A stretch of 39,147 bases of DNA from Bacteroidales bacterium (lineage in GTDB: Bacteria > Bacteroidota > Bacteroidia > Bacteroidales > UBA932). Below are positions 1 through 8,283 of this stretch, one piece after another. Below the pieces are notes generated by a model that saw nothing but the letters and a program-made list of their open reading frames with translations, was not told the DNA's origin and searched no databases. A program made the position numbers and the translations under genes. Location of the stretch: contig JAFYYM010000058.1 in NCBI GenBank assembly GCA_017557535.1, positions 1 to 39,147 of the forward strand, read 5' to 3'. Within the stretch, counting starts at the first letter, position 1, and every line of letters begins with the position of its first letter.

Positions 1-213
1 CTTCGCACGCGCAATCGCGATCCCCAGGTAATAGAACAGCACCGTGGCAATCGCCAGCAGCGGAAGCATCTTCAGGTCTGCGTAGCCGTAGAAGAAGTAG
101 CTCGCCGCCAGGAGAAACACATTCTGCCACTTCGTCCTATCCTTCAGCAGTATGTTATGGACAACGAATACTACCGCAAAGAAAAGAACGAATGCAAATG
201 AGTTGAACAGCAT
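1..213 (-). CDS. MBOAT-family O-acyltransferase (DltB/AlgI-like), N-terminal part only
   Basis: This is the first 71 codons of a gene that runs off the left edge; the ATG is at 213. The visible peptide begins MLFNSFAFVLFF, continues through a hydrophobic stretch, and contains ASYFFYGYADLKMLPLL near residues 37-53. This is the characteristic start of membrane-bound O-acyltransferases of the AlgI/DltB/PatA group, which move acyl or aminoacyl groups across the inner membrane onto polysaccharides. It starts 9 bases after the stop of the AMP-dependent ligase, so the two are surely co-transcribed. The pair resembles the dltA-dltB order, which suggests it finishes the polymer by acylation. The catalytic histidine lies beyond the edge and cannot be checked, and the acyl donor is unknown. 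Confidence 0.85.
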   Translation of the reverse strand, partial: MLFNSFAFVLFFAVVFVVHNILLKDRTKWQNVFLLAASYFFYGYADLKMLPLLAIATVLFYYLGIAIARAK

Positions 214-222
214 ATCAAACGA

Positions 223-1734
223 TTATCCAATCATGGACTTTATGGCCTTCCTGTCAATCTTTCCATTCTGGTTAATCGGGAACGCATCCAGGAAGATATA
301 CCGGGCAGGAATCATGTACTGGGGCATCTTCGACCGCAGATAACGGATTAGTTCATCCGTATCCATCGGCGCCGATTCGATGAACAGCGCGATCTCGTCC
401 AGTTTCTTTTCGTTCTGATAGGCAACGCAAACCACGTTCTTCCCCTCCAAGGAAGTATGCGCATGGAACTCAATCTCACTCAGTTCCACGCGGAAGCCTT
501 GTATCTTGGCCTGATTGTCAATACGGCCGGAATACATGATATCCCCGTCGGCATCCTGATAGCAGAGATCACCCGTATGGTAGATCCGGAGCGGGGCCCC
601 TTCGTATTCAATCTCGGAAAAAGCCTCCTTGTTCTTTTCCTCGTTCTTCCAATACCCAGGCGTCACCTGGGGGCCGGCGATGCAAAGCTCGCCTTTCTCC
701 CCGAGGCCGACCTTGCGGCCGTCCTCGTCCAGGATCATTCCGGTTACGTTTGCCAAAGGCTTCCCGATGGAGATGATGCCGTTGTAGGTCTTGTCGGTCC
801 CATCGTTCTTTACTCGATAGAAAGTCGCATACACAGTTCCCTCTGTCGGGCCATAAAAGTCATATACAGTTGTATTCGGGGCATACTTCAGCCAATCCTG
901 AACCAGGTCCAGGTGACCGGCCTCGGCGGTTATGATGCACTGCCGGAAATCCGAGAAATCCAGTTCCTCGAAATAGGGCTGAAGATAACGGAGCGTGGAA
1001 GGAGCCATCGCTCCGAATGTAATCCTATTTTCATCGATGAGCCCGGCCACACTGAGGAATTTCATCTGCCCATAGGGGACCGTATACACGCAAGCCCCCC
1101 GAGTCAATGCAACCAGATAACTCTGAACCGACACATCGAAAGACAAATCGAAGCATTGGAGGCATCTGTCATCTTCACTGATTGATATTCCGGTTTGCCA
1201 GAAAGAATTCAGGAAAGCGGCGACGTTCTGACGGGAAATCTGGACACCCTTGGGTCTGCCGGTACTGCCAGAAGTGAAAAGGATATAGGACAATTCGGAA
1301 TCCGGGACATCAACGGCATCAACCATGACCATTCTATCATCTGTCATACCGGAAGTTTGAACGAGCGGGATATCAGAATATCTCGACGTAAAAGACGAAT
1401 CAAGGATTAATCTCAATCCAACCTGCTCAACAATATCAAGACATCTTTCAAGTGGCCAATTCGGATGCAAAGGAACATAACTCATCCCCTCAAACCACAG
1501 AGCAAAGATGGAGGCGTAAGTCTGGATATCATTGTTGATGACTAACCCTACCTTGTCACCAACGACTCCTTCTCCCCGGAGGGATCTTCGAATGCCCGAA
1601 ACGTAATGCCCGAATTCTCCGTAAGAATAGAATTCGTCATCAATATAAAAAGCCTTTCTTTCCGAATGCTCTCGAATCTGATACAGAAGCGGAGCGACCA
1701 CTTCGTTAATAAAACTGATAGAATGATGGTTCAT
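223..1734 (-). CDS. AMP-dependent ligase / amino-acid adenylation enzyme (DltA-like)
   Basis: A 503-residue stand-alone adenylation enzyme of the ANL superfamily, the usual length for DltA-type ligases. It would activate a carboxylic or amino acid as an adenylate and load it onto a carrier protein. Visible core motifs are the P-loop TSGSTGRPKG (154-163), FYGPTEGT (A5), YHTGDL (A7), GRIDNQAKIQGFRVE (A8) and a C-terminal NQNGKIDRK whose lysine is the A10 catalytic residue. It starts 8 bases after the GT4 gene and is followed by an MBOAT gene. The order therefore mimics dltAB of Gram-positive teichoic acid D-alanylation. However, the A4-A5 segment (TAEAGH) does not look like classical DltA, so D-alanine is not assured. 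No carrier-protein gene is visible; it may lie past the left edge. Confidence 0.88.
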   Translation of the reverse strand: MNHHSISFINEVVAPLLYQIREHSERKAFYIDDEFYSYGEFGHYVSGIRRSLRGEGVVGDKVGLVINNDIQTYASIFALWFEGMSYVPLHPNWPLERCLDIVEQVGLRLILDSSFTSRYSDIPLVQTSGMTDDRMVMVDAVDVPDSELSYILFTSGSTGRPKGVQISRQNVAAFLNSFWQTGISISEDDRCLQCFDLSFDVSVQSYLVALTRGACVYTVPYGQMKFLSVAGLIDENRITFGAMAPSTLRYLQPYFEELDFSDFRQCIITAEAGHLDLVQDWLKYAPNTTVYDFYGPTEGTVYATFYRVKNDGTDKTYNGIISIGKPLANVTGMILDEDGRKVGLGEKGELCIAGPQVTPGYWKNEEKNKEAFSEIEYEGAPLRIYHTGDLCYQDADGDIMYSGRIDNQAKIQGFRVELSEIEFHAHTSLEGKNVVCVAYQNEKKLDEIALFIESAPMDTDELIRYLRSKMPQYMIPARYIFLDAFPINQNGKIDRKAIKSMIG

Positions 1735-1742
1735 CTGTATTG

Positions 1743-3059
1743 TTAATATCCATTAACCTCTCCAACTCGAGAGGCTTCACCATGATGATTCACTAATTCG
1801 TTATATAGCCGGGAAAACTGCTCTCCCACCAATGCGGGAGAATACCTATCCAGTACCTTCTGCCTTGCATTATGAGATAATCTGTCATCCGAATTGTTTT
1901 CCAAGCACCAAAGGATTCCATCCGCCAAATCCATCGGGTCGTAAGGATCAGCTAAGTAGCCATTCACCTGATGGTCCACCACATCCTGAATCCCCGTACA
2001 CCGGAATGCAACGACGGGAGTTCCACAGGCCAATGCTTCAGAGGCCGTCTGGCCGAAAACTTCGCTCATGGAAGGGACAACGGCTGCACTTGATAGGTTG
2101 TACAAGGAAACCAGTTCTTCCGCCTTTCCGATAAAACCCAGATAATGGACCCGCATCTTGACGTCCATCTGCAAATCCGATTCATTGGCGCCGAAGACCA
2201 ACAGCTCAACGTCAGACATCGAGTCCTCTATCTTCTTCAAGGCAGAAAGCAGAAAAGAAAAACCTTTGTTTCTGTCCTTCACCGCATTCATGGCTCCAAA
2301 GATGAGATATCGTTTCTTTTCAGCTTGGAGCGCCTTCCACCGGGGAGAAATCTCCGATTCCGAGAGAGGACGAAACACGTTCACATCAAGGCAGTTCGGG
2401 ATAACCCGGATGTCATAGCCTTTAAACAAAGCACTCCCGCGTGCGCATTCCGCCAGCCAGTTGCTCGGGGTCACGATATGCAGGTTCAAATCATTGTAGA
2501 GTTTCTGCTTTTTCAACCATACCCGATGACTCAAATCCTGAAGGTCATCCGACCCCAGCTGTGGGCAACAGCCGCATCCCGTCTCGTAACGGTGGCAGTC
2601 CATCGGCACATGACAGACACCGCAGAAAGGCCAGCTGTCGTGAAGTGTCCATACTATGGGCTTGTCTTTGGGCAATTTATCCAAAGGAAGGAAGCGGAGG
2701 TTCACCCAATGGAGGTGAAGGACATCGTAATCAATCTTTTGAAGAGCCTCGCTAATATCCGTAGAACGAAGGTCCGACATAAAATAGGGCCCCTTGTTCG
2801 GGTACTTTCCCCACTGGTAGTGCTGCCACTTGTTCTTCACCTTGTTCCGCACCAAATCAAAGGTACGGTATAAGGCATTGTGGGGTAGGAAATCACTGAC
2901 TGGTAGGACGTTTTCATCCGCCGTTCCCTTGTTCTTGACAAACATCCTGCTGTCGATTCCGCACTTCCGAACGGCCAAATGAATCCGGTAGGCGGCGCGA
3001 GCGGCGCCGCCCGAGGAATCGGATGTACAGACAGATAGAACGCGAATCTTATCGCCCAT
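1743..3059 (-). CDS. Glycosyltransferase family 4 (GT-B fold)
   Basis: A 438-residue cytoplasmic glycosyltransferase. The N-terminal GT-B domain begins IRVLSVCTSDSSGGAARAAYR, with the Gly-rich acceptor loop. The C-terminal domain carries the EX7E motif (EVFGQTASE) inside PSMSEVFGQTASEALACGTPVV, which binds the sugar nucleotide in GT4 retaining enzymes. The N-terminal middle part has a cysteine-rich patch (CGVCHVPMDC then CGCCPQ), as in WcoF-like capsule transferases of Bacteroidetes. It should add one sugar of the repeat unit; donor and acceptor cannot be read from sequence. The start overlaps the upstream gene by 11 bases. Confidence 0.9.
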   Translation of the reverse strand: MGDKIRVLSVCTSDSSGGAARAAYRIHLAVRKCGIDSRMFVKNKGTADENVLPVSDFLPHNALYRTFDLVRNKVKNKWQHYQWGKYPNKGPYFMSDLRSTDISEALQKIDYDVLHLHWVNLRFLPLDKLPKDKPIVWTLHDSWPFCGVCHVPMDCHRYETGCGCCPQLGSDDLQDLSHRVWLKKQKLYNDLNLHIVTPSNWLAECARGSALFKGYDIRVIPNCLDVNVFRPLSESEISPRWKALQAEKKRYLIFGAMNAVKDRNKGFSFLLSALKKIEDSMSDVELLVFGANESDLQMDVKMRVHYLGFIGKAEELVSLYNLSSAAVVPSMSEVFGQTASEALACGTPVVAFRCTGIQDVVDHQVNGYLADPYDPMDLADGILWCLENNSDDRLSHNARQKVLDRYSPALVGEQFSRLYNELVNHHGEASRVGEVNGY

Positions 3060-4014
3060 GCTTCAATCTCTTGTAGGCTTTCAGCGCCCCATTGAGTGCG
3101 CCGCGGTCATACATCATCGACTTATAGATGCGGGAAACGATATCCTTTGTGGAACCTCTCGAATGAGACTTGGCAAAACATACGTAATCCCGGTGAGTAT
3201 CCACCTTCATCGACTCAGGATGTGTCAACGGCAGGATTCCAAAGGTAGGACGGTCTCCCATCCCGGCAACATTACTGAGGGTATGCGTCCCTTCCCCGTC
3301 GAAGCCGATGTTGCTCACCAGGTTCACCCGGGGATGGATGGTCAGGCCGCTGTTCTTGAACAGATGGATCTGCATCTGGTAATCCCAGTAGCTCTTCTTC
3401 TCCTTGTCCCGCTGGATTTCCAGCACCTTGAAGTACCACCAGTCGGCCTCCACCACGCTATACAAGAGTTTCTTGCAATGCCGGCGGAACTTCTTCGCAT
3501 CCAGAGTCAACAGGTCCAGGTCGAAACCCTTCCAGGCCCGTGCCCAGGAAGCCCAGGCGCCGGTAATCATATAATGGGAGAAATCATAGGACGCCTTGCA
3601 CTTCCACTTGTCATCATACAGCGTGCTGCTGATATACATCACTTCCGGATTGTTCCGATATCGGTCCAGCAGCTCCTCACAATAGCCGAAAAAGTCGGGG
3701 TGCGGCAGGCAATCGTCCTCCATCACGATCCCCTCCTCCACCTGGCTGAAGAACCAGCTGATGCCCGTCATCGGGCCGGCACCGCAGCCGTAGTTGACTT
3801 CCGAATAGTTCGTGTGCAGCTCGCAGTCCCAATCAACAAGATCCTTGACAACGGCGCAGACCTCGGCACATTTCTGAACGTCATTTGCATTCCCTTCCCG
3901 AGGGCCGTCACGGAAGACATACAAGGCCACCGGCCGCGCATCGCGGATGGCGGACAGCACACGACGGACGTGGTCGGGACGGTTGAAGGTGATGAGGAGG
4001 ACGGGGGGGGTCAT
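3049..4014 (-). CDS. Nucleotide-diphospho-sugar transferase-like protein (HlpA-like GT-A)
   Basis: A 321-residue GT-A type protein starting MTPPVLLITFNRPDHV. The DXD-like metal site appears to be MEDDCLPHPDFF. It resembles the family often annotated as hemolytic protein HlpA-like, in practice a GT2-related sugar transferase common in Bacteroidetes polysaccharide loci. A longer in-frame start exists 26 codons upstream, but the ATG at 4014 forms an ATGA overlap with the preceding GT2 stop and puts the conserved strand at the N-terminus, so I chose it. The codons after the start contain eight consecutive C (4003-4010), a possible slippage site. The acceptor and sugar are not known. Confidence 0.82.
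   Translation of the reverse strand: MTPPVLLITFNRPDHVRRVLSAIRDARPVALYVFRDGPREGNANDVQKCAEVCAVVKDLVDWDCELHTNYSEVNYGCGAGPMTGISWFFSQVEEGIVMEDDCLPHPDFFGYCEELLDRYRNNPEVMYISSTLYDDKWKCKASYDFSHYMITGAWASWARAWKGFDLDLLTLDAKKFRRHCKKLLYSVVEADWWYFKVLEIQRDKEKKSYWDYQMQIHLFKNSGLTIHPRVNLVSNIGFDGEGTHTLSNVAGMGDRPTFGILPLTHPESMKVDTHRDYVCFAKSHSRGSTKDIVSRIYKSMMYDRGALNGALKAYKRLKHGR
4003..4010 (-). repeat. C8 mononucleotide tract directly after a start codon
   Basis: On the coding strand the sequence reads ATGACCCCCCCCGTC, so codons 2-4 of the HlpA-like transferase contain eight C in a row. Gain or loss of one base would shift the frame at once and remove the protein. Length 8 is at the low end of tracts that vary in other bacteria. 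Variation is not shown here. Confidence 0.6.
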
Positions 4015-4988
4015 TGTCCAAAATACATTTGTAAAGGAGTGCGGGTCTTCCCGGACAACTTCCGATAGGTCTGGTAAATCCAAAACAGGCAAGGCGAAGA
4101 ACAGATCCTTGACAGCCGCTTGATATAGGGTGTACGATGATGGATCCGATCCGCATACTGCTTTGTATAGTTCCGGTCGTTCATATTCAAACCGGCCAAG
4201 TAGCAGATTTTGTAATGGGCATCCTGGATTTCATCCTCCGTCAAGGGCGTCTTGTCGGAATACTTCCGCAGGAAATGGAGACGGACAGCCGTCGTACCTT
4301 CATCAAATTCACAGGCATGGAGGGATACTGTCCTGGCATCCTTGATATAGTCCCGTTCAATCTTATAGGTTATCGTGGGTCTCTTCAGGTGGTAGAACTT
4401 CGTATGGAGACTGAAAGTCAGCCACATCGGATAATCCTCCATGATAAAACCCAGACGGCGGAATTCATCGAAATCGACATAATCCAGCAGGCTCGCCCGG
4501 AAACAGGCGGTGGGTGCCGTGATGAAACAGCCCTTGAGGAGTTGGGTAAAGAGGTCCTTCTGCGGCTCTTTGCACCTTTTCACAGACTTCTCCCCCGTCG
4601 TGACGGAGTCCATATACACATCCGTATAAACCAGCCCGATCTCCGGATCCTTTTCCATGATATCCACCTGCAGTTGCAGTTTCTCCGGGTCGCTCCAGTG
4701 ATCGTCTCCGGCGCAGCCGGATATGTACTTTCCCCGGCACTGCCGCAAGGTGGAAACATAGTTTCCAAGGATACCCAGGTTATGCTCGTTATATATCGGG
4801 CGGATGATTTCCGGATACCGGTCCGCGTAATCCGCCAGTACCGTCCTCGTACCGTCCTTCGAGCAGTCATCCCCCACCACGATTTCGAAAGGGAAGGATG
4901 TCTTCTGGGCAAGCAGGGAGTCCAGCGTCACCGGGAGGGACTTCTCCTGGTTGTAGGTGATGACGACGATGGAGGCCAGCGGCTGCAT
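4011..4988 (-). CDS. Glycosyltransferase family 2
   Basis: A 325-residue GT2 enzyme. It opens with LASIVVITYNQEKSLPVTLDS, then has the nucleotide-binding VVGDDCSKDGT and the GCAGDDHWSDPEKL segment that carries the metal-binding aspartates and is typical of a GT2 subgroup with acceptor loops DDxWxDP. A longer open frame extends 47 codons upstream, but that part is a shadow of the aminotransferase gene. The ATG at 4988 lies 2 bases after the aminotransferase stop and fits the family N-terminus. It is probably cytoplasmic and acts on the lipid-linked intermediate. The donor is unknown; because it follows the amino-sugar enzymes, a 3-acetamido sugar is a reasonable guess but only that. Confidence 0.9.
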   Translation of the reverse strand: MQPLASIVVITYNQEKSLPVTLDSLLAQKTSFPFEIVVGDDCSKDGTRTVLADYADRYPEIIRPIYNEHNLGILGNYVSTLRQCRGKYISGCAGDDHWSDPEKLQLQVDIMEKDPEIGLVYTDVYMDSVTTGEKSVKRCKEPQKDLFTQLLKGCFITAPTACFRASLLDYVDFDEFRRLGFIMEDYPMWLTFSLHTKFYHLKRPTITYKIERDYIKDARTVSLHACEFDEGTTAVRLHFLRKYSDKTPLTEDEIQDAHYKICYLAGLNMNDRNYTKQYADRIHHRTPYIKRLSRICSSPCLFWIYQTYRKLSGKTRTPLQMYFGQ

Positions 4989-4990
4989 CC

Positions 4991-6556
4991 CTACTTCCAT
5001 TCGTTCAGGAGTCTGATGATGGTCTGCACGTCCTCGTCCGGAATGACCTGGCTGATGGGCAGGCTCAGTTCCTCCCGGTGGATCCTTTCCGAAACCGGGA
5101 AAGACCAGTCGTGCCACGCGGCATAGCATTTCTGCTTGTGCGGAGGGATCGGATAATGGATGAGCGTCTGCACGCCATTGTCCTTCAGGTACTGCTGTAA
5201 TTCGTCCCTGCGCTCACACAAAATCGGGAAAATATGGAACACATGGGCGTTCCAGTCCTCGACCTTCGGCAGTACGATCGCCGGATTGTCAATCTCTTCC
5301 AGATACCAGCGGGCTACCCGGCGACGGGCGGCGTTGTCCTGGTCCAGATGCCTCAGTTTCACGGACAGTACGGCGGCCTGGATCTCGTCCAGCCGGCTGT
5401 TCCGGCCGCAATAGTCAAAGACATATTTCTTCGAAGAACCGTAGTTCGCCAGCGTCCGGACAGTCTTCGCCAGCTCCTCGTCATCGGTGGTGACGGCGCC
5501 ACCGTCGCCGAAGGCGCCCAGGTTCTTGCCCGGGTAGAAACTGTGACCGGCGGCGTCACCGAGGGAACCGGTCCTGCGGCCATTGCCGTATAGGCAGCCA
5601 TGGGCCTGGGCGTTGTCCTCGATGAGTTTGAGCCCATATTTCTTGCAAAGGTCTCCGATCTTGTCGGTATACGCGCATTGACCGTACAGATGGACGATCA
5701 TGATGGCCCTGGTCTTCGGAGTGATGGCCGCTTCGATCAGGCGGTCGTCGATTTCGAGCGTGTCGATGTCCGGTTCCACGAGGACGGGCGTCAAGCCGTT
5801 CTCGGTAATCGCCAGGATGGAGGCGATATAGGTGTTCGCCGGGACGATGACCTCGTCCCCCTTCTGCATCACGCCCATCTCCAGATAGGCCCGGAGGATC
5901 CAGATCAGGGCATCGAGGCCATTGGCGCATCCGACGCAGAATTTCGTGCCGATGTAGTCGGCATACTCCTGTTCGAAACGCTTGTTTTCGGCACCCTGCA
6001 GGTACCATCCCGAATCCACCACCCGGTCGACGGCCTGGTGGATTTCATCGGCGTACAACGCCGTGATATCCTTCAAAGGAGAATAAAGTATCATTTTCAA
6101 TGGTTGCAATCTTTTACTCATTTGACAATACCGACCGTCGGAAGCGTCCACGGCGTATCCCATTCTCTCATAGAGGCTCCGCGCACGTTCATTCTCCTTA
6201 ATGACGGTCAGTTTCAGCTTTTCCAGCCCGGCTTTCCGGGCCCGGTCCTCCACCAGTTCCATCATGCGCCGACCGAAGCCGCGCCCCCAACAGTCCTTCT
6301 CGCCGATATACCCGAAATAAACGCCTTCACGCTCTACGATCTGCTTGATGCCGCAGACGCCCACAGGCTGATTGTCCGCCAGAACGCCCCAGACCATGTA
6401 GTCGGGCCGCTCCGGCAATCCTTCGAACCACCGCCGCTGCCCTTCGCGGGTGACGGCGGGAGTATCCGTGAGGAAACGGATTTCCGGATCGTTCAGCCAA
6501 TGGAAGGAACGCTCCAGGAACTCCTCGGTATAGGCCGTCAGGGTGACCGTTTCCAT
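4991..6556 (-). CDS. Fused GNAT acetyltransferase and DegT/DnrJ/EryC1 sugar aminotransferase (FdtB-like)
   Basis: One 521-codon frame holds two enzymes. Residues 1 to about 150 are a GNAT acetyltransferase, with the acetyl-CoA loop WGRGFGRR (90-97) and [14 protein letters not shown] near the end. After a linker of about eight residues, residue 155 (Met, [10 protein letters not shown]) starts a complete PLP sugar aminotransferase with [27 protein letters not shown] and the Schiff-base lysine in FYPGKNLG (Lys344). Its closest known role is FdtB/QdtB, amination of the 3-keto sugar made by the ketoisomerases encoded just upstream; the GNAT part could then N-acetylate the product. In known Fdt/Qdt pathways that step uses a separate left-handed beta-helix enzyme. 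The ATG at 6556 shares one base with the upstream stop (TGATG). Separate internal initiation at Met155 is possible. Confidence 0.9.
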   Translation of the reverse strand: METVTLTAYTEEFLERSFHWLNDPEIRFLTDTPAVTREGQRRWFEGLPERPDYMVWGVLADNQPVGVCGIKQIVEREGVYFGYIGEKDCWGRGFGRRMMELVEDRARKAGLEKLKLTVIKENERARSLYERMGYAVDASDGRYCQMSKRLQPLKMILYSPLKDITALYADEIHQAVDRVVDSGWYLQGAENKRFEQEYADYIGTKFCVGCANGLDALIWILRAYLEMGVMQKGDEVIVPANTYIASILAITENGLTPVLVEPDIDTLEIDDRLIEAAITPKTRAIMIVHLYGQCAYTDKIGDLCKKYGLKLIEDNAQAHGCLYGNGRRTGSLGDAAGHSFYPGKNLGAFGDGGAVTTDDEELAKTVRTLANYGSSKKYVFDYCGRNSRLDEIQAAVLSVKLRHLDQDNAARRRVARWYLEEIDNPAIVLPKVEDWNAHVFHIFPILCERRDELQQYLKDNGVQTLIHYPIPPHKQKCYAAWHDWSFPVSERIHREELSLPISQVIPDEDVQTIIRLLNEWK

Positions 6557-7476
6557 CACAGCAGAAAAACCGGTTTCAGGGATACCGTGCAACCGAGGTT
6601 TTCCTTGAAGGAACACAAGCCCGGATTCGGAATCCCCTCCTGGGACGAAGGGCCGATATCCAGGAGACGAAGTCCCTTCTTGTAATAATGCTCGAACAAC
6701 TTGTAGGTAAAGAAGTTCATCGCACGGCAATCCGAATAGCCGGGATGGTCCCCCCAATAGACTACCTGATTGATTCCTTCCGCAACCGGATACACCATGG
6801 CGGCGGCGACATCGGCCTCCTCCAGCGTCATGATGAAGAACTCGGCGGATACGACATCTGACGTGGCGAGGACACTCTCCAGCGACATCCGGAGGGGAAA
6901 GCCCTTCGACGTCCGGTTCTCCTGAATGACCGTGTAGGCCCTGGATATATTCACCGGCGTTCGCTCCAGTTCTTGAAACACAAAGGGATACTGGCGGGCA
7001 TTGTGGAAGTTCTTCCGGGCGCTGCGGTCCAGATAGGCCTCATACTGCCCGAAACGGTCCAGCTCATAGGCATAGTTCAGGTCGCTGTACAGGAGCCTGG
7101 CTCCCCCCCGTGTCAAGGCGCTATAAGACTTGGCGACATAGGAGCCATAAGCCGTTGGAGGAAGGACAATCTTCAATGACAGTCCCAGGGAGGCCAGCCG
7201 GTCTTTCAACAGGACCACGGCTTCATCATAATACTCAATCCGATCCGGCAGATTGGCATCGAAACCACCGAAGGGCGCTGAGAAGGGGGACATCAAGACC
7301 CCATCCTTTTCCCCTGCGGCCAACCCGAGCCGCGCCTTGTTCTCCGAGAAGCAAATATATCGGACCGATGTGCACTTGTCCTTATTCAATTCGATGAAAT
7401 CCACCGAGTTGAACACATGCCGGACATTCGGGAACAACTTCCGGTACTCCTCGGGTCTGACGATGTCTACATTCAT
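6556..7476 (-). CDS. FemAB/GNAT-like acyl or aminoacyl transferase
   Basis: A 306-residue protein with the C-terminal half typical of the GNAT_6 / FemAB-like fold: YRKLFPNV at the start, [12 protein letters not shown] near the middle, then a stretch about substrate display ([12 protein letters not shown]) and the end motif [21 protein letters not shown]. Members transfer acyl or aminoacyl groups; FemA/B use aminoacyl-tRNA to build peptidoglycan bridges, while relatives in polysaccharide loci acylate amino sugars. It sits between the ketoisomerase and the aminotransferase, with ATGA and TGATG overlaps, so it most likely modifies the amino sugar made here. The donor cannot be determined. Confidence 0.72.
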   Translation of the reverse strand: MNVDIVRPEEYRKLFPNVRHVFNSVDFIELNKDKCTSVRYICFSENKARLGLAAGEKDGVLMSPFSAPFGGFDANLPDRIEYYDEAVVLLKDRLASLGLSLKIVLPPTAYGSYVAKSYSALTRGGARLLYSDLNYAYELDRFGQYEAYLDRSARKNFHNARQYPFVFQELERTPVNISRAYTVIQENRTSKGFPLRMSLESVLATSDVVSAEFFIMTLEEADVAAAMVYPVAEGINQVVYWGDHPGYSDCRAMNFFTYKLFEHYYKKGLRLLDIGPSSQEGIPNPGLCSFKENLGCTVSLKPVFLL

Positions 7477-7886
7477 TTCACGAGCCTGATGAATTCATCA
7501 TAACTGCGGATATAATCCGCCTCATCATAAGGATCGGAAGCCAGCACCAGGCACACGGCGCCGGAGGAAAACTCCTGTTCGGCCGCCCAGATTCCGGGAG
7601 GGATGTGCAGGCCCATGAAGGGACGGTTCAGATAGACGGTCCGCGTATTGCGACCATCGTCCAAGACCACCTCGAAGCTGCCGCTGGCGGCAATCAGGAA
7701 CTGATGGCACTGCTTATGGGCATGGGCGCCGCGCGCCTCACCCCCGGGAATATCGTACAAGTAGAATACCCGGCGGATGTCGAAAGGGACCGTAATTTCG
7801 GACTGGACGACGGTCAGATTCCCACGGTCATTCTCAATCTTCCCCAGGCCGATGACCGAACAATCATAGACAGTTGGACCTTTCAT
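7473..7886 (-). CDS. dTDP-4-keto-6-deoxyglucose 3,4-ketoisomerase, cupin (FdtA/QdtA-like)
   Basis: A 137-residue single-domain cupin of the WxcM/FdtA/QdtA family, the normal length. It converts dTDP-4-keto-6-deoxyglucose to the 3-keto sugar that a PLP enzyme then aminates. Family features seen are GKIENDRGNLTVV, the active-site block RGAHAHKQCHQF (His55 and His57), GSFEVVLDDG and the terminal SDPYDEADYIRSYDEF. It retains both histidines of the HAH motif that line the active site in characterised FdtA, so this copy is likely catalytic. Whether it yields the galacto or gluco configuration (Fuc3N or Qui3N) cannot be decided here. ATGA overlaps link it to both neighbours. Confidence 0.9.
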   Translation of the reverse strand: MKGPTVYDCSVIGLGKIENDRGNLTVVQSEITVPFDIRRVFYLYDIPGGEARGAHAHKQCHQFLIAASGSFEVVLDDGRNTRTVYLNRPFMGLHIPPGIWAAEQEFSSGAVCLVLASDPYDEADYIRSYDEFIRLVK

Positions 7887-8281
7887 CGCTTGATCTGTTT
7901 GAATTCCTCGTAATCCCGGATATAATCCGCCTCATCATACGGCGTGGACGAAAGCACCAACGCCAAGGAATTGGTGGAGAAATTCACCAGCTCCCGCCAC
8001 ATCAGCTTCGGGACATACAGTCCGTAATAGGACCGGTTCAGGGGAAACACCCGCTTCTCCTTTCCGTCATCGACAATCACGTCGAAACTGCCGGACAAAG
8101 CCACGATGAACTCTTCCGACTTCCGGTAAGCATGTCCGCCCCGCGTCTCTCCACCCGGCACATCATACACCCAGAATACCCGCTCGATCTTGAACGGAAT
8201 CTGGTTCATCTGTTCGATGACCGACAGGTTGCCCCGACGGTCGCCGTTCTTTGGGAGGTTGATAATGCGAGCCTCTTCCAT
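7883..8281 (-). CDS. Second FdtA/QdtA-like cupin ketoisomerase, HAH changed to HAY
   Basis: A 132-residue paralogue of the next gene, sharing the layout GDRRGNLSVIEQ, GSFDVIVDDG, LNRSYYGLYVP and STPYDEADYIRDYEEF. Its active-site block reads RGGHAYRKSEEF, so the first His (His50) is kept but the second is Tyr52. The longer open frame to 8398 is rejected: the ATG at 8281 begins 2 bases after the preceding GT2 stop and matches the family start. FdtA-type cupins act as dimers, so it could be a partner subunit, an enzyme with different stereochemistry, or an enzyme for another nucleotide sugar. Such tandem pairs occur in other Bacteroidetes polysaccharide loci. Confidence 0.87.
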   Translation of the reverse strand: MEEARIINLPKNGDRRGNLSVIEQMNQIPFKIERVFWVYDVPGGETRGGHAYRKSEEFIVALSGSFDVIVDDGKEKRVFPLNRSYYGLYVPKLMWRELVNFSTNSLALVLSSTPYDEADYIRDYEEFKQIKR

Positions 8282-8283
8282 GG

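Noticed and set aside
4137-5126. 329-codon plus-strand frame
   Set aside because: A shadow of the GT2 gene at 4011-4988, without motifs. Similar shadows at 3058-4068, 5600-6685, 32053-33207 and 35237-36328 were rejected for the same reason.
6557-6757. 67-codon N-terminal extension of the GNAT-aminotransferase fusion
   Set aside because: It is the out-of-frame end of the FemAB-like gene; the ATG at 6556 starts the GNAT fold and overlaps the stop as TGATG.
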